Part shown: positions 24,447 to 37,600 of the stretch, one piece after another
How positions within the stretch are numbered: the first letter of the stretch is position 1
Layout: each line of letters starts with the position of its first letter
Assembly (NCBI GenBank): GCA_039621445.1
Contig: CP154955.1
Coordinates: forward strand, 20,945,823-21,009,822
Source: Euglena gracilis
Taxonomy: Eukaryota; Euglenida; Euglenophyceae; Euglenales
Direction: 5' to 3'
Length of the DNA: 64,000 nucleotides
Program-made: the position numbers and the translations under genes
Notes under the pieces: model-generated
Told to the model about the DNA's origin: nothing
The model's database searches: none
The model's input: the letters and a program-made list of their open reading frames with translations, nothing else

Positions 24447-24604
24447 GTTGGTTTGTGTTTGTTTCATGCTATGTTGCAAAAAAAACCTAACGTGGTGACA
24501 AACGTAATTGCATGGGGTGGATGACACCTATGTGGTTTGGCAATATGGGTCCATGCGATTGCTCACCGACCCGACCCCTTGGGAAGGGTCACTTTCCATT
24601 TTCA

Positions 24605-25085
24605 AAAAACTAGTCAGGCAAAGTTGGCAAAAGTGGCCAAAAGCTGTCAAAAAAAAAAGAAGCAAACACTTCCCACAGGTTGGCAAACTGTCCGAAAAGC
24701 AGCCAGAAAGCAGCAAACAGTGGCAACGAAAAGTCCAAAAGTGGTCAAAAGCAGCAGAAGCAGCTTACAAGTGGCCGAAGGTGGTCAAAATGGCCAAAAG
24801 TTGTCTCAAAGTGGCCAAAGGTGGGCAAAAGTGGTCAAAAAGCACCTGGAAGCCAGCAAAAAATGACCAAATTAACCAAAATCGGCCAAAATATGATTTA
24901 AAGTGGCCAAAAGTGTGCAAAAGTGGCAAACAAAAAAACACATAGAGCACCAAAAATTGGCCAAAGGTGGCCCAAAAAGCGGCTAAAAGTGTCCCAAAAA
25001 GTGGCTAAAAGTGTCCAAATCTTGCCCGAAAGTGGCCAAACCCTGCCCAAAGTGGACAAAATTGGGCAAAAGTGGGAAACAAAAG
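24605..25085. repeat. Degenerate GTGGCCAAAA minisatellite
   Basis: More than thirty imperfect units of about 11-14 bp built on AGTGGCCAAAAGT run across this stretch and end just before the exon at 25101. The ORFs across it are repeat artefacts. Confidence 0.9.
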
Positions 25086-25100
25086 TGCTTGGATGAACAG

Positions 25101-25267
25101 CGAGCTCCATTGAAAACGATGTTTTTAATTTGGCCGCTCCAATGATGGGTCAACCACCCATGCCCCCTCCCCAAGGGGGTGTCACTACAGCTGACACCCC
25201 TGTTGTTGGAACGGATCGACATCTTAAATGGAACTCCGAGAACAAGTTTTTGGAACTCTTTGACAGA
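25101..25267 (+). CDS. Candidate upstream exon U3, unknown product
   Basis: It encodes SSIENDVFNLAAPMMGQ, a Pro-rich stretch, then TDRHLKWNSENKFLELFDR, and ends at AGA|GTAAAT. Entry phase 1 matches U2. The codons look genuinely coding, but no family is recognised. Confidence 0.5.
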
Positions 25268-25606
25268 GTAAATGCTTTGAAGAATTATTTGAAAATATTG
25301 ACAGCGTTTGCGAAATACTTTTATGACAAATGTGAGGAGGCTCGGCAAGGGGTTGGCAAGGGGGGAGGGGTGTAGCGGCCTCCACTGCTCTTAGCAGGAA
25401 CGAAGCCAGCACACTCATTATGTCCCCTGCCCAGGGTGCTGGGTTTGGAACCCACCCACCCACCCCCATGGGGGCCCCAAGGGGGAGGGCAAAGGGACAC
25501 AGTTTTGAGGTCAATTTTGTGGTCAAAGAGTTATTTCCGCAGGAACAACACAGGAAATCCCCCATCCTGGCCCTCTGAATTTCCTGAATGTCTTTTTTTT
25601 AAACAG

Positions 25607-25633
25607 CTTGTTGGGAAATTGTGTGCCTTGCAG
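25607..25633 (+). CDS. Candidate 27-bp micro-exon
   Basis: TTTAAACAG and CAG|GTAAGG flank nine codons, LVGKLCALQ, phase 0 at both ends. The splice sites are excellent, but the short length leaves doubt. Confidence 0.3.
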
Positions 25634-26622
25634 GTAAGGGATTCGGGTCAGGGTTCGGAGTGGGATTAGGGTTAGAAATTTATGCCAAAGGTCTAAAATA
25701 CACACCCGGGCCCTGAGATATCTTGAGAAGAATTTGAAAAAAGAAAATAACCAAAATTATGGAAAAAATTGAAAGAAAAAACAAGTAAAAAAATTTACTG
25801 CACTTTGTATCAATCTGGCAACATTTTTTTTTCAAACTCACTGGAATTTCCTCGACGTTTTGACAGGGTTTTTTTTTGAACCCCTTTACAGAGTTTTGGA
25901 ACAAAATGACATTTTTCAAAAAATATTTTCTAAATATTTTTGGCATTTACGAAACAACCCTATTGCACGAAACAACACATCAATGTCCCAAATTCTGGGT
26001 CATTTTTTCTTTCACAAGAGGGGGGGTCGTGGGTGGGTGGGTTATCGGACAGATTGGGCCCAGGGGAAAAGTCCCCCCCGGGGGGGGTCACTAAGGAATG
26101 GACCAGACCCTCTGTCATGATAGTGGCAGGGATGGATAAACCCTCCTCCCAACCCCCCCCCCCAATCAATTGGAAGGCAGACAAGCAGAGATATGCCCAT
26201 GGGGGGTCAGGTAACCCCCCTGGAGGTCCTGGAGGGGGGATTTTTCTCATTTTCATTTTCAGCAATTTTTTGGATTATCAGATTGACCCCCCAACGTGGG
26301 TGCCAGGGGGATTTTTTTTAGTCTTGGACCTTAGTCTTGGATTTGGGGGTAGGGTGGGTGGGTCCGGCCAACCCCCCCCCCCCCCCGAGGGGGCCCCCCG
26401 GGGGATATACTTTTTGGCACCGAAATTTTTTGAAAAGGTGCTATTTATAGCATTTTTGCGATTTTTGGCCATTTTCGGGGGAAAGTGAGTGGGTCCCCCC
26501 GGGGGGGCCAGGGGGTGGGTGGGTGGGGGGACCCCCGGTTTAAAAAGAACCCCAGGTGGGTGCTGCAAGCCCCCTGCCCTGGGAGCCTGGGCTTGGGGCG
26601 GTAAGATATTTTGTGTTCTCAG

Positions 26623-26732
26623 ACATAGTGGCCAAATTAGGGGAGATACAAAAAATGGTTCCAGTGCACTGGCAGTTGAGCAATACTCAACTCAAATTGC
26701 TTGTCCCAACAGAACTCCTTGAGTGGAGGAAG
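26623..26732 (+). CDS. Candidate upstream exon U4, unknown product
   Basis: After TGTTCTCAG it encodes DIVAKLGEIQKMVPVHW and LKLLVPTELLEWRK, ending AAG|GTGGAC in phase 0. The preceding 24 bp match the 24 bp before exon c at 22 positions. Function unknown. Confidence 0.5.
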
Positions 26733-26855
26733 GTGGACAATCATTTTTAGAAAGGTATTCAATTCCACAACAAATTTTATTTTATGGCCATGCAGGGACC
26801 TGGCCGCAAACGAATTGGCAGGGGGGATGTCAAAAGTTTCTTTATTTTGCTTTAG

Positions 26856-26904
26856 ATTGGTACTCAGCTACACCTCACCCTGAATGGAATGTGTGGCCTC
26901 TGTG
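26856..26904 (+). CDS. Candidate upstream exon U5, unknown product
   Basis: Sequence after TTTGCTTTAG reads IGTQLHLTLNGMCGLC. Phase 0 at entry and phase 1 at exit fit both neighbours (26732 and 26994). Confidence 0.4.
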
Positions 26905-26993
26905 GTGCAAGCAAACGGCTGGTTAGATTTTTTTGTTCCCATGAGCTTGGCAGCAACCTCAAGATATCCGCCACTCTGCACCCCCCCCCCCAG

Positions 26994-27177
26994 AGAACGA
27001 GGTGCTGGTGCAACCCCTGGCAACCCAACCCAAGCCCCCGCCTGTGGAGACAGCGGTGGTGATGCTGGATGGTGTCGGCGTCGAGGAGAGTGGCAATGAC
27101 CTCGGGCGTCAGATGCAGCGCCGAGCGCTGGATGCTTGGCAGTCCATTCACCTTGCAGGCCATGGCTGTGTGCGCAG
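26994..27177 (+). CDS. Candidate upstream exon U6, unknown product
   Basis: After a C-run acceptor it encodes NEVLVQPLATQPKPPP, AVVMLDGVGVEESGNDL and RALDAWQSIHLAG, ending CGCAG|GTCAAC in phase 2. It is clearly coding-like. No domain is recognised. Confidence 0.5.
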
Positions 27178-27369
27178 GTCAACCTCAGAAATTCGGCATT
27201 CATGTTAGATTTATTAGTAAAAGTATTGTTTATGTATATGTTTCTGCATATGGATACACTCAGTTCCGGAAGTCTTCATACCCCCCACCCTCTACAAAGT
27301 TCCGCGGACAAAGTTGAGATCTCTTTTCACCGTGGTATTTCCTCATGCAGAGCCATATACATACAGCAG

Positions 27370-27415
27370 CTCACATGCCATCACGAAGGCAGGATATGAG
27401 TTGCTGGGTGTTGTG
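27370..27415 (+). CDS. Candidate upstream exon U7, unknown product
   Basis: It encodes SHAITKAGYELLGVV with phase 2 entry (matching U6) and phase 0 exit (matching exon a at 28538). Just downstream, 27432-27534 is open in another frame (KQNSGQKGGIFQWFVIAK and onward) and also looks coding. A frameshift or a different splice pattern is therefore possible here. Confidence 0.4.
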
Positions 27416-28537
27416 GTATGCTCTCTCTGAGAAGCAGAACAGCGGCCAGAAGGGAGGCATTTTCCAGTGGTTTGTCATTGCAAAGCCAGCAGCAGAGAAG
27501 CGGATGCTGCTGATCACAGCTCAGCAACAGAATTTATTCTCTCAAGAATCTAATTTCATTCTAATTTAATAATTTAATCCAGAATAGGCGATTCTTGATA
27601 ATCCTTTAAGGAATAGAATTTATGAGAGGGTGGAATGCAAAATATAATGGCAACACACTTGCATTTCCGCGTTGGGAATGAGGGGAGGGGAGGGAGGGGA
27701 GGGAGGGGAGGGGAACGAACAGGCGTTTTCTTAAGGCCCCTGGGGCGGATCCGCAGGCGGGCTGGAAAAAGGTGCTGGCTTGACCCCCCCCCCTGGGGGT
27801 GACGGTCCGGCTGGCTGGCAGCTGGACCCGGCAGGTACCTCGAAAACAGGAAAAAAGCAAAATCCAGCTGGTTTGGAATTTTTCAGCCAAGATTTGGAGG
27901 TGAAAAAGCCACCCAAAAGCCACCCAAAAGTTCAATTGTTGGCCATTTTTTGACCTCCTTGTTGGAGAATTTTCGACGCTCTGTGCCGAAAAATTTCAGG
28001 CACAGGCTGGCTTCACTGGGCTGGCCTGATCCTGATCTTATTTTAGCAAACCCCCGGGGGAGGTCCACAACCTCGCTGGGAGGTGCTGACTGGCCGGACC
28101 CCCCCCCCCGGGTCTGACCTGCACTTTTTTTTTTGAAACTGCCCCCCTTTCTTCTGAAGTCGGCAGGGGGGGCTTGTTTGCGGCTGTGTTCAACCTGTGT
28201 GAACGTTGCAAATTAGCCCCACGTGTCCAGCAAACATCCCTTTTTCCCTCGGCCAGGTTCTCAAGTGGAACCCTTGAACTGGCAGAAAAAAGGAAGGCCA
28301 GCTGCAGGTTTGTTGGGGTGGGTCCGAAAGCAGTCTTGGAATCACATTTTCCGCAAAATTGGGCGTTCAACGTAAATATTGTGATTTACATTTTTCTTTT
28401 GGATTCACATAACATTAATCTGGTGAGAATCTGATCACAGTTCAAGAGCCTCCATCTGTATTGGTTGGTGTCATTGGGGGCGTTTATTTGGAGTGCAATC
28501 CAAAGTTCAGACCAATGCCTGCCACTGAGTTGTGCAG

Positions 28538-28654
28538 GAGCTGCTCTCCAAGCCAGTGCGCCAGAATGAGGAAAAGGTTTTGGCTCATTTGGATTCTATT
28601 GCGTTGGAGCAGCAGCAAAACGTCAAGGAGCCTGACGTCGTTGTGTTGGAAGAC
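28538..28654 (+). CDS. ABC1K copy 2, exon a
   Basis: Same as 935-1051 with one Ala-to-Val change (NVK for NAK). Phase 0 at both ends. Confidence 0.6.
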
Positions 28655-31600
28655 GTGTGTGTCTTGCGATGTTGGCGTCTTCTTTTGCATTACCAATTTT
28701 TTTTGTTTATTTTTACAGCTTGGTGTGGTTTTGTCCTCTTTTGTTTTGTGTGTGTGTTTTCTGTGTTTTTGTTTGATTTGTAGAATTTGCAAACAGGTTC
28801 AAGTCGTGATTCCAAAAGCTTTGGCTACAATACATGCATTTTGACCACAATATGTACAATGGGGGCAACCCAGGACAAGGGAGCTTTGTAATCGAAGCAA
28901 GTGAACCGTTATTTTGCTGCATCAAAGCCTTTTCTTCAACGGTTTTACCACCTTATCACAGGGAATCGATGAAGGGGATTATGCACAGCTTCGTGGCCCA
29001 TTTGATGCTGAGAGGCTGGAGGCCATGCTTGCATATTTGGTTGGGTGATGCTGGTGGTATGTGGTGGCTGCTTATCCACCATAAATTCCACGTGCAGCAG
29101 TATTTGGAGTTAATGATGGGTTGAGCCTGTAAATTTTCAACATGGAATTTTTTATGAGTTTCATTTTCTCAGCAGTTGGCTACAAAGGAGTCTTCGACGC
29201 ACAGTTCTCCCATTTTTTTTTTGCTCATTTGTATGGTCACACCCTTGCTCCAGTGCGGATATGCTGGTATTTCTAAATCACTTTGCCACTGGCCGACCCC
29301 CCCCCCCCGGGGGGATGGGTAACTGATATTTGGCCCAGACTCCCCGGGAGGGGAGGGGATGGGGGGGTCGGGAAATACCAACCACTGAAAACCACTAAAT
29401 TGAGCCAAATGTGGGGAGAGTAGTGACTGACTTCTTTTCCAAAAAATAAGTGGCGGACTGGTTTTGGGAAGACCGGAAGTGACCCCGGGGGGGTCGGTAA
29501 GATATTGTATGTTCTCAGCCCAGTATCAAGCGTGCCGCTGGCTTTTTTTGCCACCCGGAAGCTGGAAGTCGCCGTCCGGGTCTCCGAGATCGTGCTGGCC
29601 GGGTTGCGTGCCTGGCGGGCATGGCGCAGCCAAGACAGCCTGCCGCTGGAGAAGCGAACACGCGGAGCCATCCTCCGGCAGGAGCTGGTGGGGCTGGGGC
29701 CGGTGTTTTTGAAGATCGGCCAAACCCTGTCACAGCGGCCCGACATCATCGGAGAGGTCTGCTCCTGGGGGCTTGACCACAGTGGCCAAGAAAGAAAAAA
29801 GAGGCATTGGTTCAAAACGAGGAGGGTGAACGGTTCTCCCCTCATGTGCGGGGCTTGAGAGAAGGAGGGTGTCCTGATTGCCACCATTGATCCGAAACGT
29901 TTCCGCCCCACCCCCAAAACTGGTTGGGGGCAGTGGGCATTTTTTTGGTTTGTTGCCGCTCCTCCAAACCACAAAATGTTGGACAAGCATTGGTCACATG
30001 CATTTTTATCGTGTGGGATGGAGATTTTATTTTATTTCAAGGGGCTCCATGGGAAGGCAGAGGGAATAGCATTTTCCCAGTGGATCCAGCTTTTAACAGC
30101 CCGGGGTGAGGGCGTGGTGCCCAGTTCAACCAGGTGCCTGCCCGCAGAGCAGGCACATCCCTCCTGTGGGGGGGCAGTTTGGGTCCCATTTGGGTACAAT
30201 ACGGGTGGATTCCACTTTTCAAAATGGCCCTGGGGGGTTGCAAGCAGGCTTTTGTTTAAGGGTTTGCAGTCCCCCTCCAGGGGGGGGGGGTGGCTAGACT
30301 GCAGCTAGCGAATTTTTTTTCCAGTAGCCTGGGCTATGTGCCGCATTTTATTTGCAATCCCAAACTTGCCAAAAATGCCCATTTTCGGCAATCTTTCGGA
30401 TTTTGAGAACAAAATCAGCAAAATAAAACACATTGAAAACCTCACTTCCACCTTGGTGCGCAGTGCTGGAGGATATTTTTTCCAGTCGGGGAGACCCCTG
30501 GACCCCGGGGGGGGGGGGGTCTTGCCAGTCCCTTTTCAAAATGGCCAGCCAGTGGACCCCTCCGGAGTCTTCAAGCAAAAGCCTGGTTGTAAGAGCACCA
30601 CCCTTGCCCGCACTCGGCTCCCGCAGGAGGCGGCGGACGCCCTCAAGAGCCTGCAGAGCCGCAGCCCGCCGTTCCCCTCCTCCGTCGCCTTCGCCATCAT
30701 CGCACGGGACCTGCAGTGGTCGGGGCCCATCGCCCCCACCCAGGCGGCCCAGAGGCGTCTGGGGAGTTCTGGGCTCATTCCAAGGCGACTGTGTCCGTCC
30801 ATGCCACGCATCACAGGAGTGCGGAGCCAGCTGGATGACAATTGCAATGCCCGGCCCGCCGGACTGCCTCTCCGGGGCTGGGTTCAGAGGAACATGCGCC
30901 ATCGACGGCCATGCCCTTTTGGCGGACGCTGACTGTCGCCGTGGACCCGCCTGGCCGCAACGTGCCCCACCCGGGGCTGGAGACCGGGGCGGCGCCCCTG
31001 TTCAAGTGGATCAGCCCCGAGCCCATCGCCAGCGCCAGCCTGGGGCAGGTGATTGCCTGGTCCACTCGCTTCTTTTCATCTGCGTTGATGGATCAAAATG
31101 CTCCGGCAATGTGAGACCAATCCATACAATCACTTGGTCACTGGCCGACCCCCCCCCCAGGTGGGTGACTGGTGTTTTCTTCAGAGTGACTCACCGGTTT
31201 CTGGCCCGGACTCCCTCCCCCCTCCCCCCGTGGAGGGCAGCAAAAAACCTCCAAAGTGACGCGGCGCTGAAGGCGCCGGAAATTTTTTTGGCTTTTTTGC
31301 ATGTTTTTGGTCAATCTTCCTTTGGATTCTGGAGTGCCCCCCCCCCCCCGGTAGTGACTGACTGGTTTCCCGGAAAAAAAAGTGACTGACTGGTTTTTCG
31401 AAGAGTGGAGTGACCCCCCCCCCCCCGGGGGGTCGGTAAAAAATTGTATGGGCCAATCCCACGGGTGAGAAGACATCCCTTCACGGCGTATGGCATTTGT
31501 ACGGCTGTGCAGGTGTACAAGGCGGAGACGTGGGAGGGGCAGCAGCTGGCAGTTAAGGTCCAGCGGCCCTACAGCATCCGCCAGGTGGCCCTGGACTGGG

Positions 31601-34600
31601 TGTGCTGGAACCGGAGCCTGAAGGTCCTTTCTGTGTTGTGGAACCAGGAGACCGACCTCGGGGTGATCGCTGATGAGGTGTTGTGGCAGTTTTCTGCATA
31701 AATTCCGAGTGCATGTTTGTATTTCCTCCCCATTTCTGTTTTTTTTTCTGGTCATCCAGATTCCGCCAATTTCTGAGTATGAGAAATTGGTGTTCTCAGA
31801 AAGAATCGCTTTTTTTCTATTTGAAGTTCTCTGCGTTCACATATTTCTTCCCGTTTATTTGATTATTTTATTTGAAAAATATATAACCCCCTCCAAAAAA
31901 GACCGGAGGTCCATTTCATGGGTCAGTTGCTGGAGAGCCCGAGGTTGGGGGGGGGGGGCTTATTCATGGGGGGTCCATTTTATGGATTTTTGCTGGAAAT
32001 TTTTACAACCCCAAAAACGTCCAAAAATGCCCCCCAAATACCAATTTTCGAAAAATTTGGCACTTCGCACCAGACAAATAGGAGTAAATATGCTGAATTG
32101 TGTGAAAATTGTCCCAAAATGGCAGATTTACCCCCCAAAATGTCCCATTTTTTCAAAAATCCGGCGCTTCGCGCCGGCAGGGGGGGGTCTTATTTGGGGG
32201 GGGGGGGTCCATTCCATGGATTTTTGCTCGGACCGCCGCGAGCGAAGTCCCCTCGTTTCATCACCCGGCGCTTTGTGTTCATGCAAACTGGGCCCCGGGA
32301 GCGCTGTGCCAGTAGACTGTGGAGTTCCAAGTCGTTGGTTTTGTCCCCAGGCCCGGGAGGTGCAGGGAGACACTAACTCGGACTGTCTCGAGTCTCAGGC
32401 CTTGGTGTTCGAAAACAGAAGAAAAAATTGGCATTTGAGCGTCGGCGCATATTTGCAGTCACTTTCAAAGTTAAGTGCGAGTTAGGCCGCCTAAGATCCT
32501 CTGATGAGGTCTCCCTGTTGCATTTTAGAAAAGTTGTTCCATCCAATTCATATGTCCATTAACCCACAGTGGGCATTTCGAGAGTGTGAGAGTGGGTCAG
32601 TCCCCAAGGATGTGGGATCCAGTTGGCCAGGTAAATGTATCCCATTTAAGCACTTCAGTTTTCTATTGTGCGCAATGTTCCACATTTGGCTTTTTTGAAT
32701 CCCAACTTTTTGAAACCCACCCTTTTGAAAACCGAATCTGTAGTTTTCATTTTTTTTTGCTTGGGCAACTGTTCATTTGCGCAACCAACACCCAAGCCCA
32801 ATGCTGGCCGTGCAGAGGGGGCCCAACACACTGTAACCAGGATTTTTTTTTGAGGCAAAATTCTCAAAAAAAATAAGGTTTTTTAAATTTTTAAGGCATT
32901 TTGAAGATTTGAAGAAGAAGAAGAAGAAGAAGAAGAAGAATACACCAAGGCGTCCATTTTCCATTGGCGGTCAAAGAGCCATCCAGGCATCGAACCAACG
33001 TCGGTCCAGGTTGAAAATCAAATCCATTTTTTTGAGTTTTGGGTGGATAGGCAATGTTCCAGCGATGAAAATCATTTTCCCCCAGAGTTGGCTTGTTTTT
33101 GTCGAGATTTTGCGGGGTTTTTTTTGCTCGAAATTCGAAAAATTTTCAGGACCAATTTTTTTAGGTTTTTTATTTTTAAGGCACCTTAAAAAAAGTAATG
33201 CCTGACTGTAACACACCCATAAGCTCAGGGGGCCATTCCATTGCCCATTGTGCGCATGTGCAACGGTCATGCTTTTTGCAATGCGCAATGAGTGACCGTT
33301 GCATATGTGCACAATGGCAATAACCTTTGCATTCTGTGCCAGGAAAGACCCTGGGTCGCCCTCCATCCTCCCAACTGTACCATTCCTCCCACACCAAGCT
33401 TGCAGGCATCTGAAATCTCTGAAAGGTTGTTTTTTCAGCTCCTCGGCAACGTGTGTGCAGAGTCACACTCCAGACTCAGCATGCAATCGTTCTCTCAAAT
33501 TGCACGGAGCCCAAAAAACCACAAAAAAAAACGATTTCACCCGATGTCGAACCTAAGCTTCAAAAACGAGGGACTCAAAACGGGGGTTTCGCCCAGGCTG
33601 TATTTTAGTCGGGTGCCGACCCCACCCCGGGGGGGGGGGGTGCCTGTCTGGGCAGGCACTCCAAGGCACACCCAATCCGACCCCCCCCCGGGGGGGGGTA
33701 GGGCACACGGCCAAAAGTGCCCTAGCACAACCCTGGCGCCAAAGGCGCCGGGGAGCCAAAAATAGCCTATTTTCAATGTCCTGGGTCCGAAACATCGGCA
33801 AATGACGCAGGACCCAAAATGGAGGGTTGGTCACAAGGGGACCAACCCTTGCGACAACAACAAAGGTGAGCTAACCTGAATGAACCAGCATTGCATTATG
33901 CTTGTGTCTATTGCGCATTGGTGTGTCTATTGCGCATTTTCGCAACATATTTACTCACCAAAGAGGCTCCCCTGCCCACCGTAACACACCGAAGTGTCTC
34001 CCATAAACTCAGGGATCCGTTTCCCATTGCGCGCATGCACAACAGTCATGCATCGCGCACATGCGCCATGGGAAACCGTTTGCGCATGTGCACAATGCCC
34101 TTTCGAATTGCAGGCGTGTATGAATGCGTGTGTGCTGTGGGAGAAGGTGAGCGATTGAGGAGAATGATGAAATGGGTTTTGAGAATTGTTGTGTCCAGGA
34201 CATATATTTAATCACTGGACCTCCCCCCCAATACCAACCCCAATACAATATGACCGAGAGAAGGCTTCCATCCACCTGTCCAACACTGTCCTCTGTGGCC
34301 GAGGCTACGAGGCTCTGTTCATTGTGAGATGAGCGTCAAGCAGCGCAAGGAGTTGTAGCAGGCCATGTGGGTTTAGAATTTAAGGAATGAATGCCCATTG
34401 CGCAGTGCAATCGACCTCTTAAATTTTCATTCTAAATAAGCGTGGCCATTGTGCAAAATGCGCAATGAAAATGTGTTTTAACCAATAAGTTGTAAGTGTT
34501 GCCATTGCACAAATGTGCAATGTGGGTGGTCATTTGGATCACAAAAAATTAAGGCATTGCGCAAATGCGCAATGTGTTTAATTTTTCTGCAATTAAAATT

Positions 34601-37600
34601 TAGGTGTGCCGTTGCGCAGATGTGCACTCTGGAGTCCCCTCATTTCATTACCCAGCGCTTCGCGTTCATGTGCATTGGGCCTTGGGCCTCCCAAGTTCAT
34701 TCCCAAAGGATGTTCGGCGAATTTTCGGGTTTGGTGAGGGCCAGGGCCATGGTTTTCAAATCATGCATTACTTGCAAGTCTGCCAACCTAAGCATTAAGT
34801 TCAGACATTTGGGGTTTCAGAGACCTCCTTCATCAGAAAGGAGTATCCGCATGACACCAGGGGTTTCAGAGACCTCCTCGGTTTGTCACTTTATCAAAGG
34901 CGGGAATCCTACACCCCTGGTCACAAGCAGGGGGCACTTCATGCAATGCACTTCCCATTGCGGAGTGGACGGAGAGTGACGCCTGCATGTAAAAAATCCT
35001 TATTTTTAGTATTGGGACAAGATTTTTTTTAATTACCCTGGGCACAATATGAACCTGTAGACTTATGCCCTTGACCACAGGTTGCTGTTGGAGTGTTCAA
35101 TGAGCTAAGATATGAGAAGGAGGCCGCCCATGCTGAAGAGTTCAACCAACTTCATGGCTACCTTGGTGTGTCCCGGTGCCCTTCAATTGCCACAATGAGA
35201 AACAATTCCTGGTTGAGATTCAAATTTGATTAACACGAGGTTTTTTACATATCTTAAAAAGGATTTCATTTCATTGTGGTCATCACAATGAATGGTTTTA
35301 ATCAGACGACACAGAAAAGCTGTAGTTACACACAACGGAATTTGTGAAACAGCGTTGCTTGAGAAAACCCATCCCCCTAGGGAGGGATGGAGCCAAGGTA
35401 GCCAGCCAGCCAGCCAGCCAGAAGCCTTTTTTTTCAGCCCCAGACCTTATCCTCCCCCATCGACGAGTTTTATTTATTTTGCATCCACCTGTTGGGCGGA
35501 TTTTTCTGCATTTTTCTGCATTTCTGCATACCCCTTTCGCTCTTCCGCTTGGAGTCAGGGTCGAAATTGGGTATGGATTTTGTACAGAGGGGTCCGACCA
35601 AGGGGGAGTCCGACGACCTAGAAAAATTCTTGCCTTCCCCAGTAAAAATCTTCATTGTGCAACCTTGTTTGTCGTGCCACGTGGTTTGCATTTTTTCCCA
35701 CCGAAGAAAAACATAAAACGCAAAAGCAACACAGTGTCATGCACGCAATTTTTCGAAAAAAAACCTAAAATAAAAACACGGGAAAAATGCCATACAAAAT
35801 AAAGCGGGGTGCAAATTTGCACAGTGGATCAGTGATTTTCCCCGTTGCATGTATTTGCATATCATTTTAATAAGAAGAATTGTGTTTAATGTGAGGTAAT
35901 AATATATTTAATACACATGACATAACATAATATGATATAGTAACCCCCCCAAATTAGGCACCCGAGCTAGGGGGGGGGGGTGTTATTTAGGGGGGGGGGT
36001 GATATTTTTACATGGAAAACCAAAGGAAAACAGGGGAGGGGGTGTTATTTGGGCGCCCCCGGGGGGGTGTTATTTGGGGTGTTATTTGGGGGGTTATAAT
36101 GTCAAAAAATATAGTGTAATGCAATAGAACATAACATAAAATGAAAATTAAAGTGTAATATACTCTATTGTGTTATACCATATTATATTATGGTATATAA
36201 AACTATACTGTATTGTACTATACTACACTACACTACACTATATTATACCACGCCATACTATACTATACTATTATTATACTATACTATACTATACTATACT
36301 ATACTATGCTATACTATACTATACTATACTACACTATACTATACTATACTATACTATACTATACTATACTATACTATACTATACTATACTATACTGTGCT
36401 ATATATACTATACTATACTATACTATACTATACTATATATACTATACTATACTATACTATACTATACTATACTATACTATTGTGTATTATTGTGTACTAT
36501 ACTACTATTGTGTACTATACTATATTATATTATACTACTATTGTGTTATACCATATTATATTATGGTATATAAAACTATACTGTATTGCACTATACTACA
36601 CTACACTACACTATATTATACCACACCATACTATACTACACTATACTATACTATACTATACTATACTATACTATACTATACTATAATATACTATACTATA
36701 CTATACTATACTATACTATACTATACTATACTATACTATACTATACTATACTATACTATACTATACTATACTGTATTATAATGTAATGTAATGTAATATA
36801 ATATAACATCATATGATCTGGTGTGATACGATACAATATGATATGATATGATATGATATGATATGATATGATATGATATGATATGATATGATATGATATG
36901 ATATCACACCACATAACACAATACAATGCAATGCAACACACAATACAATACAATACAATGCAATACAATACAATACAATACAATACAATATAATGTAATG
37001 TAATGTAATGTAATGTAATGAATATAATAATATAATATAATTTTATATAATATATAATATAATATAATATAATGTAATGTAATATAATATAATATAATAC
37101 ATCATAATATTTTACATACATCAAAATATATCACATGCACATTATATTGATTTGTCCCAAAATGTGAGTATGCAATTTCCAGTTATCTGGAGAAGAGCAA
37201 TTTCCTTGCTCAATCCCCGGAAAATTTTTTGAAGGTGAAACACACAAAATTTGCAAAAAAATACGATTTTTGCAAAACTGTAATATTGTAGGAAAATACA
37301 ATTTTTAAGCATTTGGAGTAATACAAAACAAACAATTGTTGCAATTGCAATTCCCCCTCTGCACCAAGTACCCAAATCAAAGCACCCTGTGCCAAACCCC
37401 AAAATTTCAGGACATATTTTAGCATTAACAAAAAAGATCCGTCAAAGAAGAATAGTTCCAGCCCTGGGAACCCCATGTTCGGGGAGGCAGTTTTTTCCAG
37501 CCAGCCCAATTTTCCAGCCCCAAATTTTCGCATTTCGCGGCAGGTTTTTACCCAGGGGGAAGGGGGGTCGACCTCCCCGGGGGGGGGGGGGGGAGGGGTC

